Source of the DNA: Poriferisodalis sp026713105
GTDB lineage: Bacteria > Actinomycetota > Acidimicrobiia > Acidimicrobiales > Poriferisodalaceae
Assembly (NCBI GenBank): GCA_965115995.1
Contig: OZ220472.1
Coordinates: 2,232,001 to 2,296,000 of the forward strand
Direction of reading: 5' to 3'
DNA length: 64,000 nucleotides
A program made the translations under genes and the position numbers. Positions 33,381 to 41,753 of this stretch are shown in pieces (within the stretch, counting starts at the first letter, position 1; each line of letters begins with the position of its first letter). Below the pieces are notes generated by a model. It was not told where the DNA came from and did no database searches. It was given only the letters and a program-made list of their open reading frames with translations.

Positions 33381-33390
33381 AGACCCCCCG

Positions 33391-36300
33391 TTACCGGAAG
33401 TCGCGGCTCGTCACCGACGCGGCCACATCGAGCGCTTCGATTCTCTCGGCGATTACGTTCGCCACCCCTTCGTGGCGCTCCAATCGCCCTGACACCACCA
33501 GCGCGGGCACGTCCCGAACCACCGAGCGATACCGGATCCAGCAGCCTTTCGACACCACTACGTTCACCAGGCCTGTCTCGTCCTCAAGATTCAGAAATGT
33601 TGTGCCTCCAGCCGTCATGGGGCGCTGGCGGTGCGTGACCAGACCGGCAACGCGGATCTTTCCCGGTGGACACCTCAGCAGCTCCCCTGCCGTGCGGACC
33701 CCTGCCGCTTCAAGCCCCTCACGTAAAAATCGGGTGGGGTGCCCGTCGGGGGATACACCGGTCGCCCACAGGTCTGCTGCGGCAGCTTCCATTCCCGTCA
33801 TCGACGCAAGCGCTGGCGGCGATGCCCCGGTCACGACTCCAGGCAACCGATCTGCACGTGCTTGGTGCACGGCCCCTGCCGCCCACAGTGCCTCGCGCCG
33901 CGAGAGCCCGAAACAGTCGAATGCTCCGGCGGTGGCCAGCGCCTCCAGCGCTGCCAGCCCTACATCGGTCCGGCGGCACAGGTCCTCCATATCGCAGTAC
34001 GGACCGCCGACAGCAATCTGCTCCGCGAGCTCGTCGCCGATCCCCCGCACTGACGACAGCCCCAGCCGGACTGCCACTCCCCCGCCCGAGGTGCCACAGG
34101 GCTCCAGCGTGGCTGTCTCGGAGGAGAGGTTGATGCATGGCGTGTGCACCACGACGCCGTGACGGCGGGCGTCCTGGCACAGCGAGTGCGGCGAGTAGAA
34201 CCCCATCGGCTGTGCGTTCAGCAGCGCTGCGCAGAATGCCGCCGGGTAATGCAATTTGATCCACGACGAGGCATACACCAAGTGGGCGAACGACACCGAG
34301 TGGCTCTCGGGGAAGCCGTAGTCGGCGAAGGCGACCATCTTCTCCCAAACCCGTTCGGCCACGTCGCCGACCAGCCCCCGCTCTGCCATGCCGCTGAACA
34401 GGCGCTCGCGCAGGCGGCCCATCCGCTCGCGCGACCGTTTGGCCCCCATGGCCTGGCGCAGCTTGTCGGCTTCGGCCGCGCTGAACCCCGCAGCGTCGAT
34501 GGCCATCTGCATGAGCTGCTCCTGGAACAGCGGGATGCCCAGCGTCTTGGCCAGCGAGTTCTCGAGCAGAGGATGCAGGTAGGTGACCGGCTCTTCACCG
34601 TTGCGCCGCCGGATGTAGGGGTGCACCGAGCCGCCCTGGATGGGACCGGGACGGATGAGCGCCACCTCCACCACCAGGTCGTAGAAGCAGCGGGGGCGCA
34701 GCCGCGGCAGGGTGGCCATCTGAGCACGTGACTCCACCTGGAACACGCCGATGCTGTCGGCGCGGCAGAGCATGTCGTATACCTCGTCTTCCTGGGGGAG
34801 CCGGCCGAGGTCCACTTCGACGCCGTGCGCGTCAGCAATCAGGTCAACGGCGTAATGCAGGGCCGACAGCATTCCCAGCCCCAGCAGGTCGAACTTCACC
34901 AGCCCGACCGCTGCACAGTCGTCTTTGTCCCACTGCAGCACCGAGCGATCGGCCATGGTCGCCCACTCGGTGGGGCAGACCTGCGTGACCGGCCGATCGC
35001 AGATGACCATGCCGCCGGAATGGATGCCCAGATGGCGAGGTGCCCCTTCGAGCTCGGCGGCCAGCTCTGCCACATCGGCGGGAATGCTGGCTTCGCTGCG
35101 GTGGGGCTCGTCGCGACCGGCTGTTGGCTCGGGGCCCGCGTCGCGCCAGTCACGTGCACGCGGACGGCCTGCGGAGCGGCGGCGGCCTGCGAACCCGTTC
35201 GGGGCGCTGTCCGAGGTGCAATTCGCAGTGCTGTCCGAGACAGGCAGCGGGCTGTACCGGTCCAGTGATTTCGACCAGGCGTCGGCCTGGCCGGGTTCCC
35301 AGCCCAGTGCTCGTGCCATGTCACGCACCGACGAGCGCGCCCGGTAGGTGATGACGTTCGCCACCTGCGCGGTGTGGGCGCGGCCGTAGCGCTCGTACAC
35401 GTACTGGATGGCTTCTTCGCGACGGTCGCTCTCGATGTCGACGTCGATGTCGGGCGGCCCGTCGCGCTCGGGCGACAGGAAGCGCTCGAACAGCAGCCCG
35501 AGCGCGACCGAGTCGACATTGGTGATGCCGAGCGCGTAGCAGACCGCCGAATTCGAGGCAGAGCCGCGGCCCTGGCAGTAGATGTCGCGGCTCCCGCAGA
35601 ACGACACGATGTCGGACACGACCAAGAAGTAGCCGGCGAAGCCGAGCTGGTCGATGAGGTCGAGCTCGTGGCGGAGCTGCGCCCACGCGCCCGGCACCCG
35701 CTCGGCCTCCGGGGAGCCGTAGCGCTCCAGTGCGCCCTTGGCGGTGAGATGACGCAGGTACGACATCTCGTCGTGACCGTCGGGGCACCGATAGGGCGGC
35801 AGGTTCGGCGCGATCAGCGACAGGTTGAACGCGCAGTCGCGGCCGAGCTGCACAGCAGCATCCACCACACCCGGCCAGCGGGCGAACCGGCGGGCCTGCT
35901 CGGCGCCGGAGCGCAGGTGGGCGGTGGCCGCCGGCGGCAGCCAGCCGTCGAGCTCGTCGAGGCTGCGACGGGCGCGCACGGCGGCCACGGCTGTGGCCAG
36001 CCGCCGCTCCGCCGGGGTGGCGTAGTGGACACCGTTGGTGCAGACCGGCTCGACGCCGGCCCTGACGGCCAGTTCGGCCAGTGCGTCGTTGCGCTCGCTG
36101 TCGAGCGGGTCGCCGTGATCCCACAGCTCGACGAAAACGTTGTGGCGGCCTGCTGCGTCGACGAGCCGGTCGAGCTGTGCTGCTGCGGCGCGCGGCCCCC
36201 CAGCGGATCCCTCGGCCATGAGTGCTGCAGGGACAGCGCCCTTGCGGTGCCCGGTGAGGATCGCCCATTCGTCGCGGTGTGCCGCTGCGGCTGCCAGGAA

Positions 36301-36915
36301 CTCGCTTGTGCTGAGACGCGGAGCGTGCTTGCGGCCCGCCATCTGCGCCGCCGAGACCAGCTCGCCCAGCGAGGCGTAGCCGGCCGGCGAGCGCGCCAGC
36401 ACCACCACATGGGAGCCCACGGGATCAGCACACCCGGTGCGTTCCGGCCGTATCCGACTTCGAGTGCTGGACATCGACTCGTCGGCGCCGTAGGCGCCGA
36501 GCGTCAAATCAGTGGCGCCATAAGCGTCGAGCGTCAACTCAGTGCCGAACACCGTCGCCAGCCCGGCTTCGGCGGCGGCCTCTGCAAAGCGCACCACGCC
36601 GTAGAACCCGTTGTGATCGGTCAGTGCCAGCGCATCGAGCCCCAGCCGCACTGCCTCGTCCACCAGCTCGGCCGGGCTCGACGCCCCGTCCAGGAAGCTG
36701 AAGTTGGAGTGGGCGTGCAATTCCGCATACGGCACCGTGGGGACCGGCGGCCGCGATGGGGTGGCAAGCTCGACCCGCTCGCCGTCCACCGCGATCCCTT
36801 TGCCATTGCCGTGTTTGATGCGCCGGCCCTCACCGGGTCGGCCGGGTGGCGGCGGCCGGTCGGACAGCCGTCGTTCCAGTTCCCGCCAGGAAATGCCCGG
36901 ATTCGTGAAACCCAC
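33391..36915 (-). CDS. dnaE2: Error-prone DNA polymerase DnaE2
   Basis: A 1174-residue C-family polymerase of the DnaE2 (ImuC) class, which performs mutagenic translesion synthesis with ImuA' and ImuB. The PHP domain has HAHSNFSFLDG (67-77) and TDHNGFYG (99-106). The palm holds GPPDIDVDIESDRR with the catalytic Asp pair, then HLGIHSGGMVICDRPV, and the C-terminal OB part IRVAGLVTHRQRPMTAGGTTF. Two insertions are unusual: a 10-residue tandem duplication near 127-146 (LTLDAYGA/LTLGAYGA) and about 50 disordered Arg/Ser/Pro residues before the HLGIHSGG block. The start is GTG 36915, which coincides with the predicted transcription start. LexA control is clear from three boxes upstream. Confidence 0.95.
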   Translation of the reverse strand: MGFTNPGISWRELERRLSDRPPPPGRPGEGRRIKHGNGKGIAVDGERVELATPSRPPVPTVPYAELHAHSNFSFLDGASSPAELVDEAVRLGLDALALTDHNGFYGVVRFAEAAAEAGLATVFGTELTLDAYGATDLTLGAYGADESMSSTRSRIRPERTGCADPVGSHVVVLARSPAGYASLGELVSAAQMAGRKHAPRLSTSEFLAAAAAHRDEWAILTGHRKGAVPAALMAEGSAGGPRAAAAQLDRLVDAAGRHNVFVELWDHGDPLDSERNDALAELAVRAGVEPVCTNGVHYATPAERRLATAVAAVRARRSLDELDGWLPPAATAHLRSGAEQARRFARWPGVVDAAVQLGRDCAFNLSLIAPNLPPYRCPDGHDEMSYLRHLTAKGALERYGSPEAERVPGAWAQLRHELDLIDQLGFAGYFLVVSDIVSFCGSRDIYCQGRGSASNSAVCYALGITNVDSVALGLLFERFLSPERDGPPDIDVDIESDRREEAIQYVYERYGRAHTAQVANVITYRARSSVRDMARALGWEPGQADAWSKSLDRYSPLPVSDSTANCTSDSAPNGFAGRRRSAGRPRARDWRDAGPEPTAGRDEPHRSEASIPADVAELAAELEGAPRHLGIHSGGMVICDRPVTQVCPTEWATMADRSVLQWDKDDCAAVGLVKFDLLGLGMLSALHYAVDLIADAHGVEVDLGRLPQEDEVYDMLCRADSIGVFQVESRAQMATLPRLRPRCFYDLVVEVALIRPGPIQGGSVHPYIRRRNGEEPVTYLHPLLENSLAKTLGIPLFQEQLMQMAIDAAGFSAAEADKLRQAMGAKRSRERMGRLRERLFSGMAERGLVGDVAERVWEKMVAFADYGFPESHSVSFAHLVYASSWIKLHYPAAFCAALLNAQPMGFYSPHSLCQDARRHGVVVHTPCINLSSETATLEPCGTSGGGVAVRLGLSSVRGIGDELAEQIAVGGPYCDMEDLCRRTDVGLAALEALATAGAFDCFGLSRREALWAAGAVHQARADRLPGVVTGASPPALASMTGMEAAAADLWATGVSPDGHPTRFLREGLEAAGVRTAGELLRCPPGKIRVAGLVTHRQRPMTAGGTTFLNLEDETGLVNVVVSKGCWIRYRSVVRDVPALVVSGRLERHEGVANVIAERIEALDVAASVTSRDFR
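36484..36543. repeat. 30-bp tandem duplication inside dnaE2
   Basis: Two adjacent 30-bp units (36484-36513 and 36514-36543) differ at a few bases and encode the decapeptides ELTLDAYGAT and DLTLGAYGAD in the PHP domain. The length keeps the frame. Confidence 0.75.
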
Positions 36916-36921
36916 GGCGCA

Positions 36922-36971
36922 ACTATAACGAACGCACGTTCCTAGAACAAGAGTTCTCGGAACGGAAGTTC
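36922..36971 (-). promoter_or_regulatory. dnaE2 promoter with three tandem LexA boxes
   Basis: GAACGCACGTTC (36930-36941), GAACAAGAGTTC (36945-36956) and GAACGGAAGTTC (36960-36971) each match the actinobacterial SOS box core GAAC-N4-GTTC and are spaced exactly 15 bp apart. Within them, reading leftward, lie -35 TTGTTC (36950-36945), a 17-bp spacer and -10 TATAGT (36927-36922). The expected start of transcription is at or next to the GTG start codon, giving a leaderless message. LexA bound to box 1 and 2 would cover the promoter. The amidase gene on the other strand begins 72 bp away. Confidence 0.88.
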
Positions 36972-37043
36972 TCTCGCTGTGCGTGCTCGTTCAAGCGACA
37001 CCTCGATGCGAACCCCGAGACCCAACCGAACTACGTTGCGCCC

Positions 37044-38528
37044 ATGGCCGAAACATCGCCCACTGGCACACCTACCGACGCACCCGTCAGCGACCTGCCC
37101 GACGGCGTAGCCACCGCTGAGCTGTTCGCCTCGGGAGCCGCCTCCGCAGTGGAGCTCCTCGACGAGGCCATCGCCCGCGCCGACAGGCTCAACCCGACGA
37201 TCAACGCCATCATCGGACGGCTCGACGCCAGCGCCCGCCAGGCGGCCGAACGCCACGACACCGCACGGGACGCGGGGGACGCAGGCGGACCGCTGGCAGG
37301 GGTCCCGTTCCTTACCAAGGACCTGACCTGCACCACCGAGGGCCAGCCCTACCACGCCGGCAACGCAGCGCTCAAAGAAGCGGGCTATGCCGCACCGAGC
37401 ACGGCACACCTGGCCACCATGTTCGCCGCGCTGGGATTGGTGAACTTCGGGCGCACCAACACGCCCGAGTTCGGCCTGACCATCACGACCGAGCCGATCG
37501 CCTACGGCCCTACCGCAAATCCGTGGAACACCGCCCATTCGACCGGCGGGTCCAGCGGCGGGTCTGCCGCGGCGGTGGCCGCAGGCATCGTGCCCATCGC
37601 GCACGCCAACGACGGCGGCGGCTCGATCCGCGTGCCTGCGGCCAATTGCGGGCTGTTCGGGCTCAAACCCAACCGCGGGCGAGTCTCGCTGGGACCCGAC
37701 TCCGGCGATGGATGGGCAGGCTTGAGCATCGACGGTGTCGTCAGCCGTAGCGTGCGCGACAGCGCCCGCGTGCTCGACGGCATCAGCCGGCCGTGGCCCG
37801 GCGACCCGTACTGGGCACCGGCGCCGTCGGACACCTTCGAATCCGCTGCGGGCCGCGAGCCCCGAGCGCTGCGAGTCGGGCTGTGCGCTCACTCCGAGTG
37901 GGGTCCGACCGATGCTGCGTGCCGCCACGCCGTTGAAGCCACCGGGCAATTGGCCGAGAGCCTGGGTCACGAGGTCGAATACTCACACCCCGCCGAGATG
38001 TTCCACGAAGAGTTCTTCGATCACTTCCGCACGATCGTGTCCGTGCACAACGTCGTCATGCTGGCCGGCGTGGAAGGAGCCTTGGGCCGGCACATGAGCC
38101 GCCCGGATTTCGAAGGCGATACATGGGCGCTCATGGAAATCGGGCGCAAGGTCAGCGGGACGCAGTACCTGTCGGCGCTGGAGTGGTGCCATGCATGGAC
38201 ACGACGCCTCGCCGCATGGTGGGCTTCCCACGACGTCCTGGTCTCGCCGATCATGGCCGAGCCGCCGCCCCGCCTCGGCGAGCTGCGCAACCCCGAGACC
38301 GGCCGCGGTCGATTGAACGCCCTGCTGCACTTCACGCCCCAGTTCAACGTGTCAGGGCAGCCGGCGATGTCGGTGCCGCTGAGCTGGACCGAATCAGGAC
38401 TTCCAGTGGGCGTGCAATTTGTGGGCCCCCACGCCAGCGAGGAGATGCTGCTGTCGCTCGCCGGTCAACTTGAACAAGCGGCGCCATGGGCGCGTCGCAC
38501 ACCGCCGCTCTGGGCCCGAGCGGCCTGA
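37044..38528 (+). CDS. Amidase-signature family hydrolase (first of a tandem pair)
   Basis: A 494-residue amidase-signature enzyme that hydrolyses carboxamides. The Ser-cisSer-Lys triad is visible as Lys92 in FLTKDL, Ser170 in GGSSGGSAAA and nucleophile Ser194 in DGGGSIRVPA. Further family blocks are GRTNTPEFGLTITTEP and SGQPAMSVPL. It is about 40-50% similar by eye to the next gene, with which it is transcribed after a 17-bp gap. It lies divergent from dnaE2, and its promoter may therefore be affected by the same LexA boxes. No GatB/GatA context, so not the tRNA amidotransferase. Confidence 0.9.
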   Translation: MAETSPTGTPTDAPVSDLPDGVATAELFASGAASAVELLDEAIARADRLNPTINAIIGRLDASARQAAERHDTARDAGDAGGPLAGVPFLTKDLTCTTEGQPYHAGNAALKEAGYAAPSTAHLATMFAALGLVNFGRTNTPEFGLTITTEPIAYGPTANPWNTAHSTGGSSGGSAAAVAAGIVPIAHANDGGGSIRVPAANCGLFGLKPNRGRVSLGPDSGDGWAGLSIDGVVSRSVRDSARVLDGISRPWPGDPYWAPAPSDTFESAAGREPRALRVGLCAHSEWGPTDAACRHAVEATGQLAESLGHEVEYSHPAEMFHEEFFDHFRTIVSVHNVVMLAGVEGALGRHMSRPDFEGDTWALMEIGRKVSGTQYLSALEWCHAWTRRLAAWWASHDVLVSPIMAEPPPRLGELRNPETGRGRLNALLHFTPQFNVSGQPAMSVPLSWTESGLPVGVQFVGPHASEEMLLSLAGQLEQAAPWARRTPPLWARAA

Positions 38529-38545
38529 GGCACCCGAATCCTCAG

Positions 38546-40060
38546 ATGATGACCGCCGACCGCCGCAGCGAGGACGCGACGGCGCTGGCGGCGGCCTTTG
38601 CGGCTGGCGAGACGAATCCGTCAGAGGCGGTGCAGGCTGCGCTCGAGCGGACGGAACGGCTGAACCCGGCGCTGAACGCAGTCATCCATCCACGACCCGA
38701 GCGTGCCCTGGCCGAGGCCGCCGAGGCGACGCAGCGCTGGCTGGATCGCCGGGCGAGTCCGGGCGATCACGGCGAGGTGCTGTTCGACGGCGTGCCCATC
38801 ACGGTCAAAGACCTCGGCTGCGAGCAAGCGGGCGAGTACCACCACGCAGGGGCGCGCTTTCTCGTCGACCTCGAATGGCGCGGCACGCTCGACAGCCACC
38901 TGTACCGGCTGCTGCGCAATGCGGGGATGATCTCGCTCGGGCGCACGAACACCCCCGAGTTCGGCACCACCATCACGACGGAGCCGGCTGTGTACGGCCC
39001 CACCGCGAACCCATGGGATCTGACTCGCTCACCCGGTGGATCGAGCGGCGGTTCAGCGGCCGCCGTAGCGGCAGGCATCGTGCCGCTCGCCCACGGCAAC
39101 GACGGCGGCGGCTCGATACGTGTGCCGGCTGCGGCATGCGGCCTCGTCGGGCTGAAGCCCACAAGAGGTCGAGTGTCGACCGCACCACGACTCGGTGAGC
39201 ACCGTGGCGGCTTCGCGGTCGACGGGATGCTCACGCGCACGGTGCGCGATGCGGCCAGGTGCCTCGACGTCATCAGCCGCCCGGCCCCAGGGGATCCCTA
39301 CATCGCTCCCCCGCTGCGGCCCGGCGAGTCGTTCGCCGACTCGCTGACAGCCTCGTTGCCGCCGCTGCGCATCGCCGCGTCGACGGGCGGTCCCGGTCGA
39401 GCAAGCGCACCGGCACGGCAGGCCGTCGAGCGCGCTGCGAGCCTGCTGGCGGAATTGGGGCACCACGTCGAGCCCAATACGGCTCCTGACGGCTGGTACA
39501 GCTCCGAGCTCGCCGATCACACGGTTGTCGTGCGCACCGTGTCCATGGCGTCCGAGCTGGCCGGCTGGGCAGAGCGGCTGGAGCGTCCGATGACAGCCGA
39601 CGACGTCGAGCCCGCCAATTGGTGGTCGGCCGAACTGGGCAACTCGCTTCCGGGCTCCGCCTATGTGCAGTCACTCGAAGCCCTCGCACGCTGGCGCAGG
39701 CGCGTCATGCCGTTCTGGAGCACCGGGCCGATTGCCCCAGGAGGCCCGCGCAGCCAAGACGGCTACGACATGCTGCTCACGCCCGTGCTCGCCGACGTCA
39801 CGCCGCCGCTCGGCTACCTGTCCGACCCGACCGACGGCGCCAGGCGTATCGCTGAATTGGCGGCCTTCGTGAACCAGGCAAACGTGAGCGGGCAGCCAGC
39901 CGTCTCACTGCCGACGGCACTCGACCCCGATGGCCTGCCGCTGGGCGTGCAGCTGCACGCCGCTCACGGCGGCGAGCAGCTCTTGCTGGCCATCGCCCAG
40001 CACATCGCCGATGCCGACGGGCTGATTCCCCTCGGCAACCTGGGTCACCACTCGCGATGA
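38546..40060 (+). CDS. Amidase-signature family hydrolase (second of a tandem pair)
   Basis: A 504-residue paralogue of the preceding gene. The triad is preserved: Lys in PITVKDLG, cis-Ser in GGSSGGSAAAVAAG and nucleophile Ser in DGGGSIRVPA. TPEFGTTITTEP and NVSGQPAVSLPTALD are also conserved. Start is ATG 38546 (or the adjacent ATG 38549), 17 bp after the first amidase; the frame is open upstream to 38486 but overlaps that gene. The divergence of the C-terminal halves suggests different substrates. It overlaps the small membrane protein gene by 4 bases. Confidence 0.9.
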   Translation: MMTADRRSEDATALAAAFAAGETNPSEAVQAALERTERLNPALNAVIHPRPERALAEAAEATQRWLDRRASPGDHGEVLFDGVPITVKDLGCEQAGEYHHAGARFLVDLEWRGTLDSHLYRLLRNAGMISLGRTNTPEFGTTITTEPAVYGPTANPWDLTRSPGGSSGGSAAAVAAGIVPLAHGNDGGGSIRVPAAACGLVGLKPTRGRVSTAPRLGEHRGGFAVDGMLTRTVRDAARCLDVISRPAPGDPYIAPPLRPGESFADSLTASLPPLRIAASTGGPGRASAPARQAVERAASLLAELGHHVEPNTAPDGWYSSELADHTVVVRTVSMASELAGWAERLERPMTADDVEPANWWSAELGNSLPGSAYVQSLEALARWRRRVMPFWSTGPIAPGGPRSQDGYDMLLTPVLADVTPPLGYLSDPTDGARRIAELAAFVNQANVSGQPAVSLPTALDPDGLPLGVQLHAAHGGEQLLLAIAQHIADADGLIPLGNLGHHSR

Positions 40061-40566
40061 CGCCCCCCGAGCGTGCCCTCGCCCGAGCAGTGGAGCTCCT
40101 CGGCGAAGAAGGCGTCAGCGTGCGCAAGGCCGTGGTCGTCACCGATGCCGAGACCGCACGGGCCCACCGGCGCATCATGATCGTTAGGGTGGCCGCCTTC
40201 GCCTTCGGGGCCGGCTTGGCGATTGCGTGGGGTATCGGCTGGCTGCTGATCGTGGCGGCAGTCGTCGCGCACCAGCTCCTGTTCAACGTTCATCGACTGC
40301 TGGCGGCCACCGAGAGCGGTCTCGTGCTGGCCGACATCAGCTTCCGTCGGGCGGTCATCGTCGCCCGTTGGATCTCCGGCACAGACGCCACCTTGGTGTT
40401 GCGCACGGACAGCCCACGGGTGGAGGTCACCGTCGAGCCGCCGGTGGACCAGCGCGGTGTCGGCGAGCCGTGGACGGGCCACGTGAGCGGAACCGACCTC
40501 GACGGCTTCGAGGCCACCATCCGCGCTGCAGGCGGCGAGCCGTTGCGCCGCACCGCGACAGACTGA
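40057..40566 (+). CDS. Small membrane protein of unknown function
   Basis: A 169-residue protein with a soluble N-terminal helix (PPERALARAVELLGEEGVSVRKAVVVTDAET), a pair of hydrophobic segments at about 43-75 (VRVAAFAFGAGLAIAWGIGW and LLIVAAVVAHQLL), and a soluble C-terminal part. It overlaps the amidase stop by 4 bases and is therefore co-translated. I do not recognise a family. A membrane partner for the amidases is possible from position alone. Confidence 0.65.
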   Translation: MTPPERALARAVELLGEEGVSVRKAVVVTDAETARAHRRIMIVRVAAFAFGAGLAIAWGIGWLLIVAAVVAHQLLFNVHRLLAATESGLVLADISFRRAVIVARWISGTDATLVLRTDSPRVEVTVEPPVDQRGVGEPWTGHVSGTDLDGFEATIRAAGGEPLRRTATD

Positions 40567-40636
40567 CACCCCAGGGCCGACGCAACGAGCACGTCCTCTA
40601 CCAGCAGGTCTTGGGTAACAAGTACGGTGACGCGCC

Positions 40637-41488
40637 GTGAGACTGCTGCGTTACACCGTCGCCGGCGACAACGCGACCCACATCGGCGTGGCGACCGACG
40701 ATGGAGTTGCACGGCTCGACGGCCGGGAAGCCAACGGCGAACCAATTGCCACCATCGGACAGGCGGTTGCCGCTGCGCTGGCCGATCCGGCGCCGCTTGC
40801 CCAGATTCCGACCGAGCATGGTTGGGACGACATCACCTTCGCCGTCCCGGCAGACGTGGGCGCTCGTATGTTGTGCGCCGGCGCGAACTATCACAAGAAG
40901 TACCCGCTGGGCGGCAACGTCCAGGCGCCGGCGCAGCCGGTCTACTTCAACAAGCCCCCAGGCACGCTCGTGGCTCACCACGAGAATCTCGTCCGGCCCA
41001 CGGCGTCGGTTCAGTTCGATTACGAGGTTGAGCTGGCAGTGATCATCGGTCGGGCTGGTCGTCACATCGACGCCGCCGAAGCCCTCGCGTACGTGGGCGG
41101 TTACACGATCCTCAACGACGGATCCGTTCGGGACTGGCAGCGCCACAGCGTGGCGGCGGGCAAGAACTTCTTCCGCTCGGGCTCGATGGGCCCGTGGATC
41201 ACCACCGCTGACCAGATCGCCGACCCGGCAGCACTAGAGGTGATCTGCCGCGTGAACGGCGAGGAACGCCAGCGGGCCAGTGCGAGCGAGATGATCTTCT
41301 CGGTTCCCGAGATCATTTCGTACCTGTCGAAGGTGATGCCGCTCGAACCCGGCGATGTCATCGCCACCGGCTCACCCGAGGGCACCGGCGGATCGCACGA
41401 ACCGCCACGCTGGCTGGTTCCGGGCGATGAGATCGACTTCGAGGTACCCGGCATCGGGGTCTTGCAGAACCGGGTGATCGACGAGTAA
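40637..41488 (+). CDS. Fumarylacetoacetate hydrolase (FAH) family protein
   Basis: A 283-residue FAH-fold enzyme, a metal-dependent family that includes hydrolases, decarboxylases and isomerases of beta-diketo or 2-keto acids. Conserved blocks are LCAGANYHKK, FNKPPGTLVAHHENLVRP, FDYEVELAVIIGR (metal-binding Glu residues), GYTILNDGSVRDWQ, and PGDVIATGSPEGTGGSHEPPRWLVPGDEI. It lies 70 bp after the membrane protein gene on the same strand. It may act downstream of the amidases in catabolism of an unknown compound. Confidence 0.88.
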   Translation: MRLLRYTVAGDNATHIGVATDDGVARLDGREANGEPIATIGQAVAAALADPAPLAQIPTEHGWDDITFAVPADVGARMLCAGANYHKKYPLGGNVQAPAQPVYFNKPPGTLVAHHENLVRPTASVQFDYEVELAVIIGRAGRHIDAAEALAYVGGYTILNDGSVRDWQRHSVAAGKNFFRSGSMGPWITTADQIADPAALEVICRVNGEERQRASASEMIFSVPEIISYLSKVMPLEPGDVIATGSPEGTGGSHEPPRWLVPGDEIDFEVPGIGVLQNRVIDE

Positions 41489-41535
41489 TTCCGCTCAGCC
41501 CCAATGCGTTGGCGTCCGCCGAGTCGAGCTGCCGT

Positions 41536-41573
41536 GTCCGTGCGGTGTCCAAGCCGCGTCCATGCGGTGTCCA
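41536..41573. repeat. Two 16-bp direct repeats 22 bp apart
   Basis: GTCCGTGCGGTGTCCA (41536-41551) and GTCCATGCGGTGTCCA (41558-41573) differ at one base. They lie upstream of the VanY-type gene in a 265-bp gap (41489-41753). Spacing of two helical turns would suit a protein-binding site. The rest of the gap shows no gene or strong promoter. Confidence 0.45.
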
Positions 41574-41753
41574 TGCAGAGCCTCTGAAGACCCGAACTGA
41601 GATCTGACTGAGAATCGCTGAGGGCGACACCGGGGGCCGACCATCCATCGGTACCTTGGGCCAAGGGTCCCGGTGATCGCTTGCGATGACCACGGGCGAC
41701 CGCAAGTACACGACGGCACCAGCCCCAGGCTGGCGGCAGCAAGGACGCGCCAG

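Noticed and set aside
35374..36945. Plus-strand open frame of 523 codons opposite dnaE2
   Set aside because: Antisense to the well-supported PHP and palm region of dnaE2; no motifs.
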